Shown here: piece after piece, positions 51,297 to 62,585 of the stretch
Numbering within the stretch: the stretch's first letter is position 1
Layout of the letters: each line of letters starts with the position of its first letter
Assembly (NCBI GenBank): GCA_015179045.1
Contig: WHUZ01000143.1
Coordinates: forward strand, 30,981-94,980
DNA length: 64,000 bases
Direction: 5' to 3'
Source of the DNA: Kalaharituber pfeilii
Lineage: Eukaryota > Ascomycota > Pezizomycetes > Pezizales > Pezizaceae
The notes under the pieces: model-generated
Seen by the model: the letters and a program-made list of their open reading frames with translations, nothing else
The model's database searches: none
What the model was told of the DNA's origin: nothing
Position numbers and translations under genes: made by a program

Positions 51297-54200
51297 CTAC
51301 ACCTTCAACGAACCAAAAAACTCTCCCAGCACATCCACCGCCTCCCCGTTCTCCTGCTCTGCCGTCCACTTCTTCTCGTCAATATCCTCCCACCTTCCCC
51401 ATCCTTCCGGGTACTCTACCTCCTCACACCTGAACGCCAGGTGGTCTGCCGTTTGCTTCTCTCCACACCCGCACCTGCTCCCCTCTGCCGCCTTCCCTAT
51501 TCTGATATCCCATTCCTTCCCCATCCCCTTCCCCGTCCTCAACCTGGTGAAAGCAGTGGTTGCCCCCCTGCCCCACCTCATCACCGCACCCCCTCCGTAC
51601 CCCACCTCCCTCCTCTCCGCTGCGCGCAGTTTTTTCCACTTCTGGCGCAACCCTCCTTCCGTCACCACCGACTTCCCGATCCTGTCCGCCGCCCTCTTCG
51701 CTTCGACGTCCGCCGCCTCGTTGCCAGCGATACCGATGTGCGCCTTCACCCACATCAGCTTGACGTCCCCCCCTTCTTTCTTTCTCTCCGCGACTGCATC
51801 CACCACTCTCCTCAGGTCTCCGGTTCGTGCTTTCCCCAGTCTCCCCGCCTTCCTCACCGCCGCGATTGCTGCCTGTGAGTCCGTCAGGATGACCAGGTTC
51901 GCCGGTGCTGGGACCGCCTTCCCTATCCCCATTCTCATCCCTCTCACCTCCCCATCCCACACCGTCGCCCCTGTCCCCATTTCTTCTCCCCCCCCGCCGT
52001 CCCACTTCCAGAATCCCCCTCCCACTCACCCCTTCTCATTCATACTACCATCTGTGTACACCGCCCCCCCCCCCTTGCGTTGCCCAAAAGATTGACGACT
52101 CCCACTCCTCCGCGCTTCCCCCTTTGCGTCCTTCTCTCGTCACTTCTTCCACCTCCGTTCTCGCACATCCCCCCCCCCATGACACCTCGTCCACCCCCTC
52201 CGGCATGACGAAGCTAACTGTGCTCTGCACCCTCCCTGCCACCGACTCGAAACCGTCCTTCTTCTGCATCGCCCATCCCACGCTCCAATCTCTCCAATCC
52301 CTGCCTCTCTCCTCCACATCCCCCTCTCCCCTGAAGTCCGCGGTCCAGATATCCCCGCATCCCTCCGGATCCCCTATACTCCTTGCCACCAGCCTCGCCT
52401 GCGCCGCATCTAAAGCTGTCTCCGCACTCTCCACTCCGGCGATCCAGTTGACTTTCTGCATCGCTGCTCCGTGGACAGCGCCCGTGGCCTTCTTCAGTAC
52501 CTGGTACTGAATTTTTTCCATCTCCCTTCTCCATTCCTTCTGCCCTCTCCACCCTATTTCCGAACCCCACATCATCACCGCCCTTATCATTCCCGTGTAT
52601 AATTGTCTCCAACTCCGTGGGCTCATTCCCCACTGCCCCGCGCCCACCCCCACCATAGCACCCGCGAGCTTTCTTGCCTTCTCTATCCTCGCCTTCCAAT
52701 GGAAGTCGAAGTCTAGAGTCGCATCGAAGATTACTCCCAGCCATTTCACCTTCTCCACCTCCTTTCTCTTTCTCTTCCCCTTACCAAACACGATATCCTC
52801 ATGCTTCGTTTTCTCCAAAGGCACCCCCCACCTCTCCGCCACCTCCCCCGTGATCCTTCCCAGCTTTACTCTCAATCTCTCTAGGTCCCTCGTCCCTTCC
52901 CAGTCCCACGCCGTCACATTAATGTCATCCACGTATGACGGGACCTCGCACTCTACCTCCGGACATTCTCTTCTCAACGTCTCCTCCAGGTCCTCCAGCA
53001 TCGGCGCCAGCCATATGAGCAAAAATGACCGGTGACAACGGCGAACCCTGCGGCACCCCCACGTTCGCTCTCCCCTCCCCCCTAATCACCCCATCCCATT
53101 CCACTGTGAACCTTCTTCTCCTGAAAAAACCCTTTAACCACCCTCCCCACCTCCTAGCCATCCTGTCTCCCTGTATCCCTCTCAACACCTCCTCCCCTTT
53201 CACATTGTTGAAGCCCCCCCTTACGTCGTCTAGGCTCCAAACCGACCCCCCCTTCCTTGCCAGGCACCGCTGGGTTTTGGTAACCGCTCTTATCATTGCT
53301 TCCGCAGCATTTCGCCCTTTTCTGCCGCCAAATTGATGTCGGTGGAAGAGCTGGTCTGCTTTCTGCAACTCGTTCGCTACCACTTTCTCTCCCAACTTCG
53401 CCACGCAGTTAATCAGGTTTATCGGTCTCCAACTCCTCACCTGGGACTTGTCCTTCCCCGGCTTCGGAATCATGACTACCTTGCTTAACTGCCACTCTTC
53501 CGGGGTCCTCCCCGCCGCCATCTCTTCCGCCATCTGTGTCATTAGCTCTCTTCCTAATGGCGTCTTCATCACCAGCTTCAAGAGCTTGTATGAGACTCCA
53601 TCGGGTCCCGGCGCCGACACGTTGCTCGTCCCCCTGAGGGCATCTTCTAGCATACCCACAATCTTTTCCACTTCATATCCCGGTCCTTCTCCCTCCCCCT
53701 CTCCTCCTCTCCCTCCTCCCCATTCTGCCTCTCTTCCCACTGAAAGTTCCTCGAGACCAGTGCGGAGCACTTGTCTCGATCCGTCCTCAGCTCCTCCCCC
53801 TCCTCCCCTGTTAGCTTCCCCATTGTTGCCTTCAACCTCCACGGGTCCTTTGCTACCCTGGCAACTGCCCACGGGTCTTTCTCCCCCATCTCCTCTGCGA
53901 AGGCCCTCCAGCACTCCTCCTTTTCTTTCCTAATGTTCGCCTTGAGGGTCCTCTTCGCCTCCTTCCATCTCTCATATCTCTCTGGGTCCATCCCCTTCGC
54001 CCCTTGACCCACCCCCCTCTCCCCTCTGCCGACACCTTCTTCCGGAGGCCCGTTAACTTCTTGGACCACCACTTCTTACTCCTTCTGCATATTCTCACCT
54101 CCCGGCTGTGCCTCTCCTTCAAGCTCAAGAGCTTCTCATACGGGGTCTCCCCTGGTAGTCCTCCGAGCCACTCCCCTTTCTTTTCCCCGTCCCATTCCTT

Positions 54201-54937
54201 CATATCTTCCACGAGATCCTCCACCTCTTCGAAATTCACCCTTCTTCTCTTCTCTTCCCCCCCCTCCTCCACGTCTTCCCATGCCGTGCCTATGGCTGCG
54301 TGGTCCGAACTCAGAAACGTCAGCTCTCTCTTCCTTTTTACCTCCTCTCCCATCCCCTTCTCCCAGCACAAGTCAATAACCGACTCCTGCACCTCCCCCC
54401 TTCTCTGTCTCCTCCACGTTGCCTCCCCTCTGCGCTCACCAGCTCCCATCCATCCCCTTCAAAGAACTCCTTCACTGCTACCCCTCTCCCATCATTTTGT
54501 ACCCCCTTCCCCCCCCACGCTTGGTGGTGGGCATTCCAATCCCCCACGATAATCCCCCTCCTCCCGTCCCATTCTTTTTCTATCTTTCCCAGGACGTTCT
54601 CCATCTCCTCCTTCTTCCAATTGGGCTGTACGTATATTCCTCCTACCCGTCTCTCGCCCACCGCCCCCCAAACCCAATTCTTTTCTTCTTCCCTCACCTT
54701 CACCTTCTCTGTCCTCCCTTTGCCACATGTAACACTACTCTTGTCCCCTCCCTCACCTCCGACTTTATGTCGAAAGATGGATGAGTCGTCGTTACCCAGC
54801 TCCCCCCCCTTTTCTCCACCCACGCTTCTAACACGAAGAAAAATATGAAAACCTTCCCTACTCGCTCATTCCAACGCCACGTGCGTGTTGGCCACTCCGC
54901 CTTGCACGTTCTGACTCCCTATCTTCCACTTCACCAT
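51297..54937 (-). pseudogene. LINE-A ORF2: endonuclease, reverse transcriptase, RNase H
   Basis: Order on the minus strand: APE-type endonuclease start GSQNVQGGVANTH (near 54910), VGGIYVQPNW, GDWNAHHQAWGGKGVQNDGR, SDHAAIGTAW (catalytic Asp-His). RT: GPDGVSYKLL, WRPINLINCVAKLGEKVV, SLDDVRGGFNNV, GVPQGSPLSPVIF and YVDDIN with both catalytic Asp. Then GVIFDATLDFDFHW and RQLYTGMIRAVMMWG. RNase H: TDSQAAIAAV, KAHIGIAGNEAADVEAKRAA. The C-terminal cysteines CGCGEKQTADHLAF may bind zinc. At least five frameshifts break the frame, several in G or C runs. Overall length and domain order match Tad1-group elements. Confidence 0.9.
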
Positions 54938-56669
54938 GTTGATTTCGGGGCTTCTGTCCTCTCATCCAGGCTCGGGGCCCAGGCGGAATCCTCAATGCCC
55001 TCTACACTCTTCTTCACCCCTTGCATCTTTTCTGCTCCCTCGTCCCAACTCTCATCCTTCGCTTTCCCTTTGGCCTTCGTCTTTGCCTCCCTCAGGATCG
55101 CGCTCAACTCCTCCGCTTCCTTTTGACTTCCAGCGTTGAAAACCACTCCCCCCTCCTCCTCCTCCTCCTCCGTGTTTCTCCTCTTCATGCCTTCGTTCCC
55201 ACCTGCCCCTGCTCCCTTTCTCTTCTCCGTGATCGCTCTAAATGCCCTCTTCGCCTCCTCGTCACTGCATTCCTTGGCGACATGCCCTTTCTTTTTACAC
55301 ACTAGGCACACAATTCCTCCAGTTGCCTGTTGTCCTTGCGTGCCCTGTGTCTGTCCTAACCCCCCTCTACTCCCTCCCTGTGCGCTAGCCCCTTTTCCTT
55401 TTGGTCCCTTTGGGGCATTTGCTGGGGGGGGGGTCTTTATCACCCCTTCTGGTAAAGGCTCCTCTCTCCTCCAATTCTGTCGAATCTCCGGCCTCCTCCC
55501 CTGCTGCTGCTTTCCTCTTGGGTTCCAGAGCTGTACCCATCTCGGCTTTCCAAGAATCATCACTCTCTCCTTGCACAGTCTCTCTGCCTCCTCCGCGTCT
55601 TTTACCTCAAAGGTCACCGAGCTCGACCTTGCCGTTTGCGGATTCGGTGCCCAGGCGAATCTGTGTGGCCCCCGGTTGCCTGCCTTCAATCCCGGGTTCT
55701 CTTTCTTGACCAGTTCAGTGACCACTGCGTCTGTCACTGCTCCCTTCTGTACCGGCACCCCCTTTATCACCGGCTTCACTCCCTTCTTGTTTTCCACCCA
55801 CACCCTTACCGTGTCCTTGTACATCGCCCTGATGAGGGCATCGCATTTCTTCAACACCTCCTCCTCTTTCATCTCTGTGGGTACCTCCTCAATCTCCCAC
55901 ACCCTCTCGAACACGCTAACTTCCCCGTGAATGTTTAGCCTCCTCATTCGGAACATGGGTTTCTTCTCCGTCGCCTCCCAGTCCCGTCTTGCCTGCTCAA
56001 ACACCTTCGTCCCCTTCTCCTTCTCCTTCTCCCACGTCTCCCCCTTCGCCACCACTCTCTCTTTGTGTTGAGAGGTGACCTGCATTTTCCTCATCTTTTC
56101 CCCCCCCTACGATTTGCCATCCCTCCCCCTCCTGTTTCACCTCCGCTGTGAGGAAACCATGATTCTCCCGCTCAATCCTCTCCGCTTCCTCTTTAGCTTC
56201 TTTTGCTCTCTTCGTGTCCTCCGCCTTGCTAGACTCCAAGGCTTCTCTTTCCAAACTTGTTCGCGAGCTCTTTTGCCAACAGCAACTCCCGCTTCTTGAG
56301 TTTCTGTCGTGCGTCGAGGTTGTTGTGTGCCTCGATCGCTGCTTCTTGCTTGCGTTTTTCCTCCTCTTCCGCCTTCCTTTGTTCCTCCGCCTTCTTCGCA
56401 ATCCTCCTCGCCTCTGCCTGTCTTTCCCTCTCCATTTCCTTCTCCCTATTCTCCTTCTCTACCTGTCTCCTCTTCTTCTCCGCTCTGTCTTTTTCTTCCG
56501 TCGTCGCGAGCCCCATGTGTGCATGCATACTCACGACCATATCCTCCAGCCTCTTAACCCTCTCTGCCATCCCCTTTTCTTCTCCGACGCCGACGTTTTT
56601 CCGTACGTCCTCCGCCCACATTCTCATCCCCTTCGCTGCATTCTCTGTCAGCTGTTCCTCCGCCACCAT
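54931..56669 (-). pseudogene. LINE-A ORF1: coiled coil, gag-like region, zinc knuckle
   Basis: Begins near 56669 (MVAEEQLTENAAKGM...), with a long Glu/Lys/Arg coiled coil (EKENREKEMERERQAEARR) across about residues 60-130. A gag/RRM-like region follows (IHGEVSVFERVWEIEEVPTE; NRGPHRFAWAPNPQTARSSS; ERLCKERVMILGKPRWVQLW). A single CCHC knuckle, CLVCKKKGHVAKEC, precedes an acidic tail. Two frameshifts (near 56230 and 56090) break it. The ORF1 stop overlaps the ORF2 start in ATGGTGA (54937-54931). ORF1 proteins package the RNA. Confidence 0.85.
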
Positions 56670-56790
56670 AGCCCTTTTCCATTCCGGTCCTGCTCCCCCG
56701 CCTCCTTAATAAACTCTTGCCACGTGTATCCGAGGCACCCTTCCATTAGTTTTGGCCACCTCCGCCTCCGCCTTACGGACTTTCTTCATT

Positions 56791-57012
56791 GTTTTCCCGG
56801 AGGCAGAAGAAGGGGGGCAGATCCACTGGCGGCCATGCTAGAATGGGCAGGTACAGAATAGGAGGGGTTCATCGTTCCGCAATTTCCTTGTATTTCATGT
56901 ATTACCTGGTCCTTTTATTCCTTATTTAATTTATTCCTTATGTACATAAATAGCCCACAGGGTGGCATGCGAGTAATGAATTTTTTTTTTTATAAAAAAA
57001 AAAAAAAAAAAC
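56791..57012 (+). mobile_element. LINE-B copy 5, right part with 3' tail
   Basis: Resumes LINE-B ORF2 end (TTCCCGGAGGCAGAAGAAGG), 3' UTR, ATAGCCCACAGGGTGGCATG, CGAGTAATGAA, then mixed T and A tracts. With 50890-51046 it forms one LINE-B copy into which LINE-A jumped. Confidence 0.8.
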
Positions 57013-58087
57013 GACTTCCTCGTACCCTAAACTTGTTCCGAAATCTACAACTGGACGTTCATGTGGTCTGAAACTATTGAAAATAAGTGCAACCATCATG
57101 CCTCTAGTATACATTGTTGTATTGAACCAAGCAAACCATTCCCAAACAGTATTGCTCGAAGCAGTTTGCTACTACTTTTTTTTGCTGGAGGGTGTAGAAA
57201 TATCGCCAGATAACGCAGGATAATAATGAAGGATGTGACTAGACTGAATTCCTTGATAATTTCGCTAATATATGACGAGGCTTCCAGAGCCATACATATA
57301 TAGAAAATGCAGAATATGAAGTTGCATACAAATCATGATCCACTATAGCGAAGCATTCGGTCTGCCAAAGTATGGAGAGCACACGGTCTGGGTCGTACGC
57401 TTGGACTCAATTATGGCGCCCACTGACATCCGATAACGTCGACAATCATTTCCGAGCGGTATTGCATGTCCTTCCGGGCATTGTTGCAGATTTCTCCGAC
57501 TGCTAGGTGCGGCTTGTATACCCTAGTTTGTCATGGTTTCCAACAACGGGAACCGGGGGTAACACAACTCCGCCTGCAGGCTATCAGCGAACGGTAGGTA
57601 ATGCACATTTACTAGCAGGGCAAAACTCCTCGTGCTTTTATTGATAGGTACTCTGAACTTCCTTATTTAGGCGGCTCGGGTTTCAATAATAGTTTTAAAG
57701 TGTAGCTTTCTGGAAGACAGATATCTGATTTCAGTGCTGGGTGACGCTGGTTCCGCACATTCCCATACCTCTGATTCTGGCTGGTCGATCATTGATAATC
57801 GTTTCATTCCCAATAGTCCATGCATCAATGAATACAGTAACCGTACATCTTTGGATGTCAATACTTCTATGTCTCTCGGGGGCTATGACAAATTACGTAC
57901 AAAGGAAATAATAGCAGTTAATAAGAAATAGAAAACCGTGCCTCTTGTCCTTCCGTCCCATCATCTGCCGATCCACCTCATTAGCTCTGGCAATGGGTCC
58001 GGGTCGTTCTTGGTTTGTCTTCCTTTTTCATCCCCGGCTCCTTATCACCTCCCTCCCTCTGGCCTCCTTGTCTTCCACACCTCACAA
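57013..58087. other. unassigned sequence
   Basis: No gene or repeat supported; short frames at 57667-57931 only. Confidence 0.35.
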
Positions 58088-58098
58088 TGTCAGAATGT

Positions 58099-58121
58099 AT
58101 AGGGCGGCAAGCGATTAATGA

Positions 58122-58152
<31 letters not shown>
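58099..58152 (+). mobile_element. minimal family-B retroposon
   Basis: Only 26 nt of tail (ATAGGGCGGCAAGCGATTAA, TGATAT) plus ~28 A. Duplication TGTCAGAATGT at 58088-58098 and 58154-58164, exact (13 bp if the two preceding A are counted). Confidence 0.93.
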
Positions 58153-58155
<3 letters not shown>

Positions 58156-58477
58156 TCAGAATGTTATCGGTTGCTTTCCCAACTTAGCCTTCATTCTTGA
58201 ACGTTACAACCTCTTTTCCACCAAGTTGTACTACGCAGTAGAGGTTTACAGGTTTTACTTCCTGTACAGTACATCGAATAAAATCCAAACAATCGCTCAG
58301 CGTACATAGACGAATATGTAAGGTTTTCTACCACAGATATTGTGATAAGCGAGAGTATAAAGTTACTGTATAGAAGGAGAAATACAAAAGAAACTTATAA
58401 GGGTTGACGTCAATACAAGGTTTGCTTAGGTCATCTCCCGAATAGGCTTAGCTAGAAGTTCAGTATAACGTAGAACT

Positions 58478-59259
58478 GAATGAATCCAGCATGCCAGGCC
58501 ATGCAAGGCCAATTGGAGGCCTAGACTGGCCTGGACCGTGAAATTCTGGCCTGGCCTGGCCTGAAACAATCAGGACCATTCAGGCCGGTCCAGGCCATTC
58601 AGGTCGCCCAGGCCAAGCAGGCCAACCAGGCTATTTACGTAAATTTAAGCGATTTTACAATTTAACCCAGGTGAATTAGATTTTAATAGTCCTGGATATT
58701 TCCACTATCAGTAATTGACAGTTGCGCATTAGGTATCATCCACGAAGAATTGATTCCCGTCTGTTGTATTATCTGGAAGGTCCATCATTTCTAAAATATT
58801 TCTTAGTATATATACTTGAATACAAAGTGTGATACATACTTGACGAAAGTCGTAGGCCGCTGCTGTTTAAAATTCTAGATAAACGGGAGATTCTACTCAT
58901 GTAAATACTCAAACAATCTGGTAAATGCTGGCCTCAATTCACCTGGATACCGGTGGAGTGATTCGTTTAATTGGCTTGAACCTGCATGAATGTCCTGGAC
59001 CGGCATGATTGGCCTGGACCGGCATGAATGTCCTGGACCGGCATGATTGGACTGGACCGGCCTGATTGGCCTGGACCGGCCTGAATGGTCTGGACCGGCC
59101 TGAATGGTCTGGACCGGCCTGAATGGTCTGGACCGGCCTGGGTGGCCTGATTCATGTGGATCAGGCCGGTCCAGGCTGGCCCAGGCCACTGAGAATACCG
59201 GCCGGGACCGGTCCAGGCGGTTTCAGTCCAATGCAGATCACGGCCTGTTGGATTCATTG
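58478..59259. mobile_element. hAT-like MITE, copy 2
   Basis: Inverse of copy 1 (42795-43341): ends GAATGAATCCAGCATGCC and (inverse) CAATGAATCCAACAGGCC. The exact 8-bp duplication GTAGAACT is at 58470-58477 and 59260-59267. The centre shares CTTAAATTTACGTAAAT-type and AATTGACAGT-type blocks with copy 1. Longer than copy 1 mainly because of an internal 22-bp repeat expansion. Confidence 0.9.
58985..59155. repeat. 22-bp minisatellite within the hAT-like MITE
   Basis: Units CTGGACCGGCCTGAATGGTC and variants, about seven or eight copies, composed of the GGCCTG motifs that also fill the MITE ends. Expanded relative to copy 1. Confidence 0.85.
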
Positions 59260-59267
59260 GTAGAACT

Positions 59268-60042
59268 AGTTAGCTTATTTTCACCTCTGTGGATCGATAT
59301 GTGATGTTCCATGCCGCGGATCATCAAATCTCCTTCTCAAGCTCAACTTCAGGAAGGCAGTTATTTCTCTTCCAGGCCTTCAGTCCCATCAGGGTGGCAA
59401 TGTCCCTGATGCTGACATTTTGCACACCAAACTGGCTCCAAATATAGCCTCGGGGGAAGAGGCTGGTACTCGTATTACATGACTATGAACAACTGTGGTA
59501 CATGAAGGGAAACTATCTACTAGGCGTAACTACATCTCGTTTGTATACTCCCTCTCGGCTCCTCTGCTACTAGGTATACCTTTCTCCACATCTTCAGTTA
59601 CCATTATCCACGACTTTGACTCTGTTCTCTTCCCATCCCCAAATGTGCTGAGAAATGGCACAAAATAGGAAAAAGTAAAAATAAACATATATATCACAAA
59701 ATGCAAGAAAATCCAATGTTAAAATATAGACTATTATCAGTCGACATTGACCTATGAGGAAAGAAGGCTTTCATGCACATAAGATTTGAATAATCGATGG
59801 CTGTTAGGAGCTGAAAAGTAGTTTTAAGTGGCCATTTATGTCTCTTTGCCATCTCATTCCGGATAACATCTGTCCTTTTGTTTTCTATTATTCTTAACGT
59901 TCTTTAAGGACATGCTTGGCGCCAAGCCCCTTAGAGTGATAGCAAAGTATCTTACCCTCACTCGACATTGTCCACCTCGAAGCAACACCATCGACGCCTA
60001 GCCTCAGATTGTGTCTGTCAACCTGTCAACCAGAGAACTACT
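59268..60042. other. non-coding, upstream of the gene at 60043
   Basis: No recognisable element; holds the promoter of the next gene, with no TATA that I would choose. Confidence 0.35.
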
Positions 60043-60754
60043 ATGTCGCAGGCCAATGTAGAGAAGGTACGTTTGATAATCCAATCGATGCGCTTTGATG
60101 TGAGCAACTACTAAAGATATCCATTAGATTCCTGCCCCGATAGCTCTGCCCATAAAGCCATGCACTCATAACGCGTTACGGCAACAGGTCAGTCATAGCG
60201 TACGACAGGGCAAGGTATGTGATATGTATACATTGTTTTGCAAATATCATCTGCACACTTGTTGACAACACCTGTCTAATTACCAACATAGGGCCCGTCT
60301 ATCCCAGCCACGGCCTCTCATCGTGATCGCCTAGGGGTATCCACAAGAACCAGGCGTGTGCCTGGGGCATTTGCAGAACCTATCTACAGTCCGAGTAAGA
60401 TTCCTCTCAGGATCCTTGGAGCGAAACTTGGTTCTCCCTCCACATACAAATGGAATCCTACGAAGTCTTGCACTTCGGTTCGGGCTAGCCTGTCGAAAAT
60501 TCCCATGCCCATGAAAGGCCATGCAAGTAACAGCTACGGCGGACTTTCCACTATTTTCTCTTCAAACCATCGGACAAGTCGTTGATTCGCCGGTTAAGTT
60601 AAACTCAACCTATGGCATCCGCATTCTGTCACTGAGAATCCCTCCGCCCACACCAGGCTCTGTGGTCAATATACCAGACTCGACAAGTCCCATTTCCCCA
60701 ACTATGCGGGTGGCGAGGGGGCTATTAGCGTCGACCACAAGTCACATCCCATAG
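60043..60754 (+). CDS. hypothetical protein, four exons
   Basis: Exons 60043-60066, 60128-60214, 60292-60526 and 60579-60754 join in frame (173 residues) through GT-AG introns of 52-77 bp. Starts MSQANVEK, continues IPAPIALPIKPCTHNALRQQ, GVSTRTRRVPGAFAEPIYSP, LGSPSTYKWNPTKSCTSVRA and ends in a Ser/Pro-rich tail (VVNIPDSTSPISP). Basic, probably disordered; no signal peptide or domain. Every exon boundary keeps the frame, which supports the model, but the protein matches no family that I know. A further open frame at about 60822-61015 (SALSPKAAIVSAGGYPRKGG) could be another exon. Confidence 0.5.
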
Positions 60755-61525
60755 GCGCTTAATTACGCCTGGCAAGTCCCAGAACACCCCACAAGGCTGG
60801 GCGTATGGAGGATATGGACCGATGGAATAGAGAGGCTACAAAATCACAAATTGCCCCTCCAAGACAAGGAATCTGTTGGCCAACGTAACCACAAATCACA
60901 GGTCTGCTCTTTCCCCGAAAGCTGCAATAGTGTCTGCTGGGGGCTATCCCAGGAAAGGTGGACCAAAGGTATCCCACAACGAGCGCGTAAGACTCATGGG
61001 CCTCTCCCATCAATAAATCAGACGCGGGAACAACAAACAAGCCTCCATTGAGCCATTGGGAAAGGAAAATGGACTGCGCTGAATATTAGTCGCACTAGTA
61101 CGGATATGCAACGTTCAGGGAGAGATGGCATTATGGGAAATTGGGTTGTGTAACCTGGATGGGGTGATATTATGATAACTGATAACCCTCGCACAGGTCA
61201 CTTGCCACCGGTTGATACTTTCTTGGAAACCGTCCTTAAATGACTGGCTTTCAACTACGTGAATGCAGGATTCGGGACTTCTTCACAAAGGGTGGCTCTT
61301 GTTGGGTTCATACATTGTGTGGCTAGGATGAGCGAACAACTGGCTTATTGTTACATAGCAACTTTATTGTTTTAGAGGAAACAAGTGCCTCACCGAGCTG
61401 TAATTGCTGCATCTGCTTCCAGATATACAGCTCTTATGCACTGTTGATCAATTTGGGCAGAATAATACAAGATAGGCTATAAAGTTTGTAACGGAATTTG
61501 TATAGTCGAACCTCTCATACTGGAT
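60755..61525. other. unassigned sequence
   Basis: May hold a last exon of the preceding gene (60822-61015); otherwise nothing recognised. Confidence 0.35.
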
Positions 61526-61529
61526 CCTG

Positions 61530-61830
61530 TCTTATTTTTTATTTTTATTTTTTTTATTTTTTTTTGGACCCATATACCCGGTCAGGTTTGGAACAACTAA
61601 CTACGAATCTACATACACACCTTGAGCACCCAGTGCCCTCCGTCCCGGCTACCCCAGTCGAGGCAGGCAAACTAATGCTCGACCGGATCGCCCTCCACAT
61701 GCTCCTGCTTCCACCCTTTCTCCTCTAAGTCCTCCCAAGATTGTCAGGTAACTTGTACCCCATCCTTATCCTTCCTCTGAGGTCTCTCTATCTCGGCGCA
61801 CCTGAACACCACATGCGCGGCACGAGCCGA
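61530..61830 (-). pseudogene. LINE-C 3' fragment
   Basis: A T-rich tract (61530-61565) followed by sequence matching the other LINE-C copies (CCTCCGTCCCGGCTACCCCA; CACCTGAACACCACATGCGC, inverted). Minus-strand ORF2 C-terminus, frameshifted. Confidence 0.7.
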
Positions 61831-62430
61831 GCCAGCTCGAGCTCAAACGAGCCAAGATCATGCTAGTGTTTTTCTTGACAGCCCGCTAAAATGCTTAGCC
61901 AGTGCAAGGTTTCATAAACTGTACGCATTTAGTGATGCAGGTGGGGGCGATGTTGGCAGACCGTGCGACAGGTCTGTGGTGGGATGCAATATCGAGTCGT
62001 AGAACTGTTCAGTAACTCAAATGCATTCAAGTTGTTCAATATTGCATCTTACACACATGAATACAGACCTCTCGCACGGTCTGCCAACACCGCCCCCACC
62101 TGCATCACTAAATGCTGGTAACGAGTAAATATCTAATACAGTAATAATTAGAGACTTGGAGCTCATTCTGACCTACCAAGTTCTAAGTGAGCGGCACGAG
62201 CCGAGCCAGCTCGAGCTGGCCTGGCATGAGCTCGAGCTCTGGCTCGAGCTTAAGACAGGCAAGATATGCTAGTGTTTCTCTTGACGGCTCGCTAAAATGA
62301 TGGCTCACTAAAATGCTCAGCCAGCGCACGGTTTCATAGTTAACTGTAAATACTGAATATGGTAATAAATTAGAGACTCGGAGGTCATTCCAACCTGCTA
62401 ACAAGTTCTATAAATATTAAAAGTGATTCA
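61830..62430. repeat. two tandem copies of a GAGCTCGAGC-rich unit
   Basis: CACGAGCCGAGCCAGCTCGA starts units at about 61828 and 62193. Both continue through ATGCTAGTGTTT, CCGCTAAAATGCT-like and GGTTTCATA blocks and end in AATTAGAGACT. The first copy is longer because a 191-bp element sits inside it. Confidence 0.75.
61925..62115. mobile_element. 191-bp MITE with ~50-bp inverted arms
   Basis: GCATTTAGTGATGCAGGTGG at the left is inverted as CCACCTGCATCACTAAATGC at the right; the arms continue through GGCAGACCGTGCGA. The tandem partner at 62330-62345 lacks it, giving a natural empty site. Target duplication not resolved. Confidence 0.82.
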
Positions 62431-62474
62431 ATTACATAGACCTATATCAAGTCTGTTACGTTTAATTTCTTTGT

Positions 62475-62585
62475 TTGTTAAGCCTGTCTCCGGGCTTCGA
62501 GGGCTTGCCCAGGGACCCTGCCATGGCTTGGCGCTGTAAGCGGGGTTATGTGATTTTTTTTTTAAAAAAAAAAAAAAAAAAAAAA
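62475..62585 (+). mobile_element. A2-type LINE tail
   Basis: TTAAGCCTGTCTCCGGGCTT, CCCTGCCATGGCTTGGCGCT, GCGGGGTTATGTGAT, then T and A tracts. Close to the copies at 27297 and 37021. No clear duplication. Confidence 0.8.

Larger units (their letters stand above)
51047..56790 (-). mobile_element. LINE-A, near full-length Tad-like non-LTR retrotransposon
   Basis: A 5.7-kb minus-strand element. It ends in a T tract (51047 on) preceded, on its own strand, by CCCAGGGGCCCTGCCTTGGC, GAACAGCTGCATGCGGGG, TCACGTGAAAT: the family-A tail in its native setting. ORF1 is at 56669-54931 and ORF2 at 54937-51297. It is inserted within LINE-B copy 5. Many frameshifts, so inactive, but it identifies the parent of the short family-A copies. 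Confidence 0.9.

Noticed and set aside
51424..56861. Long plus-strand ORFs rich in Pro/Ser and many other long frames across this stretch
   Set aside because: They are antisense or off-frame shadows of the GC-rich LINE-A ORFs; the minus-strand domain motifs explain the openness.
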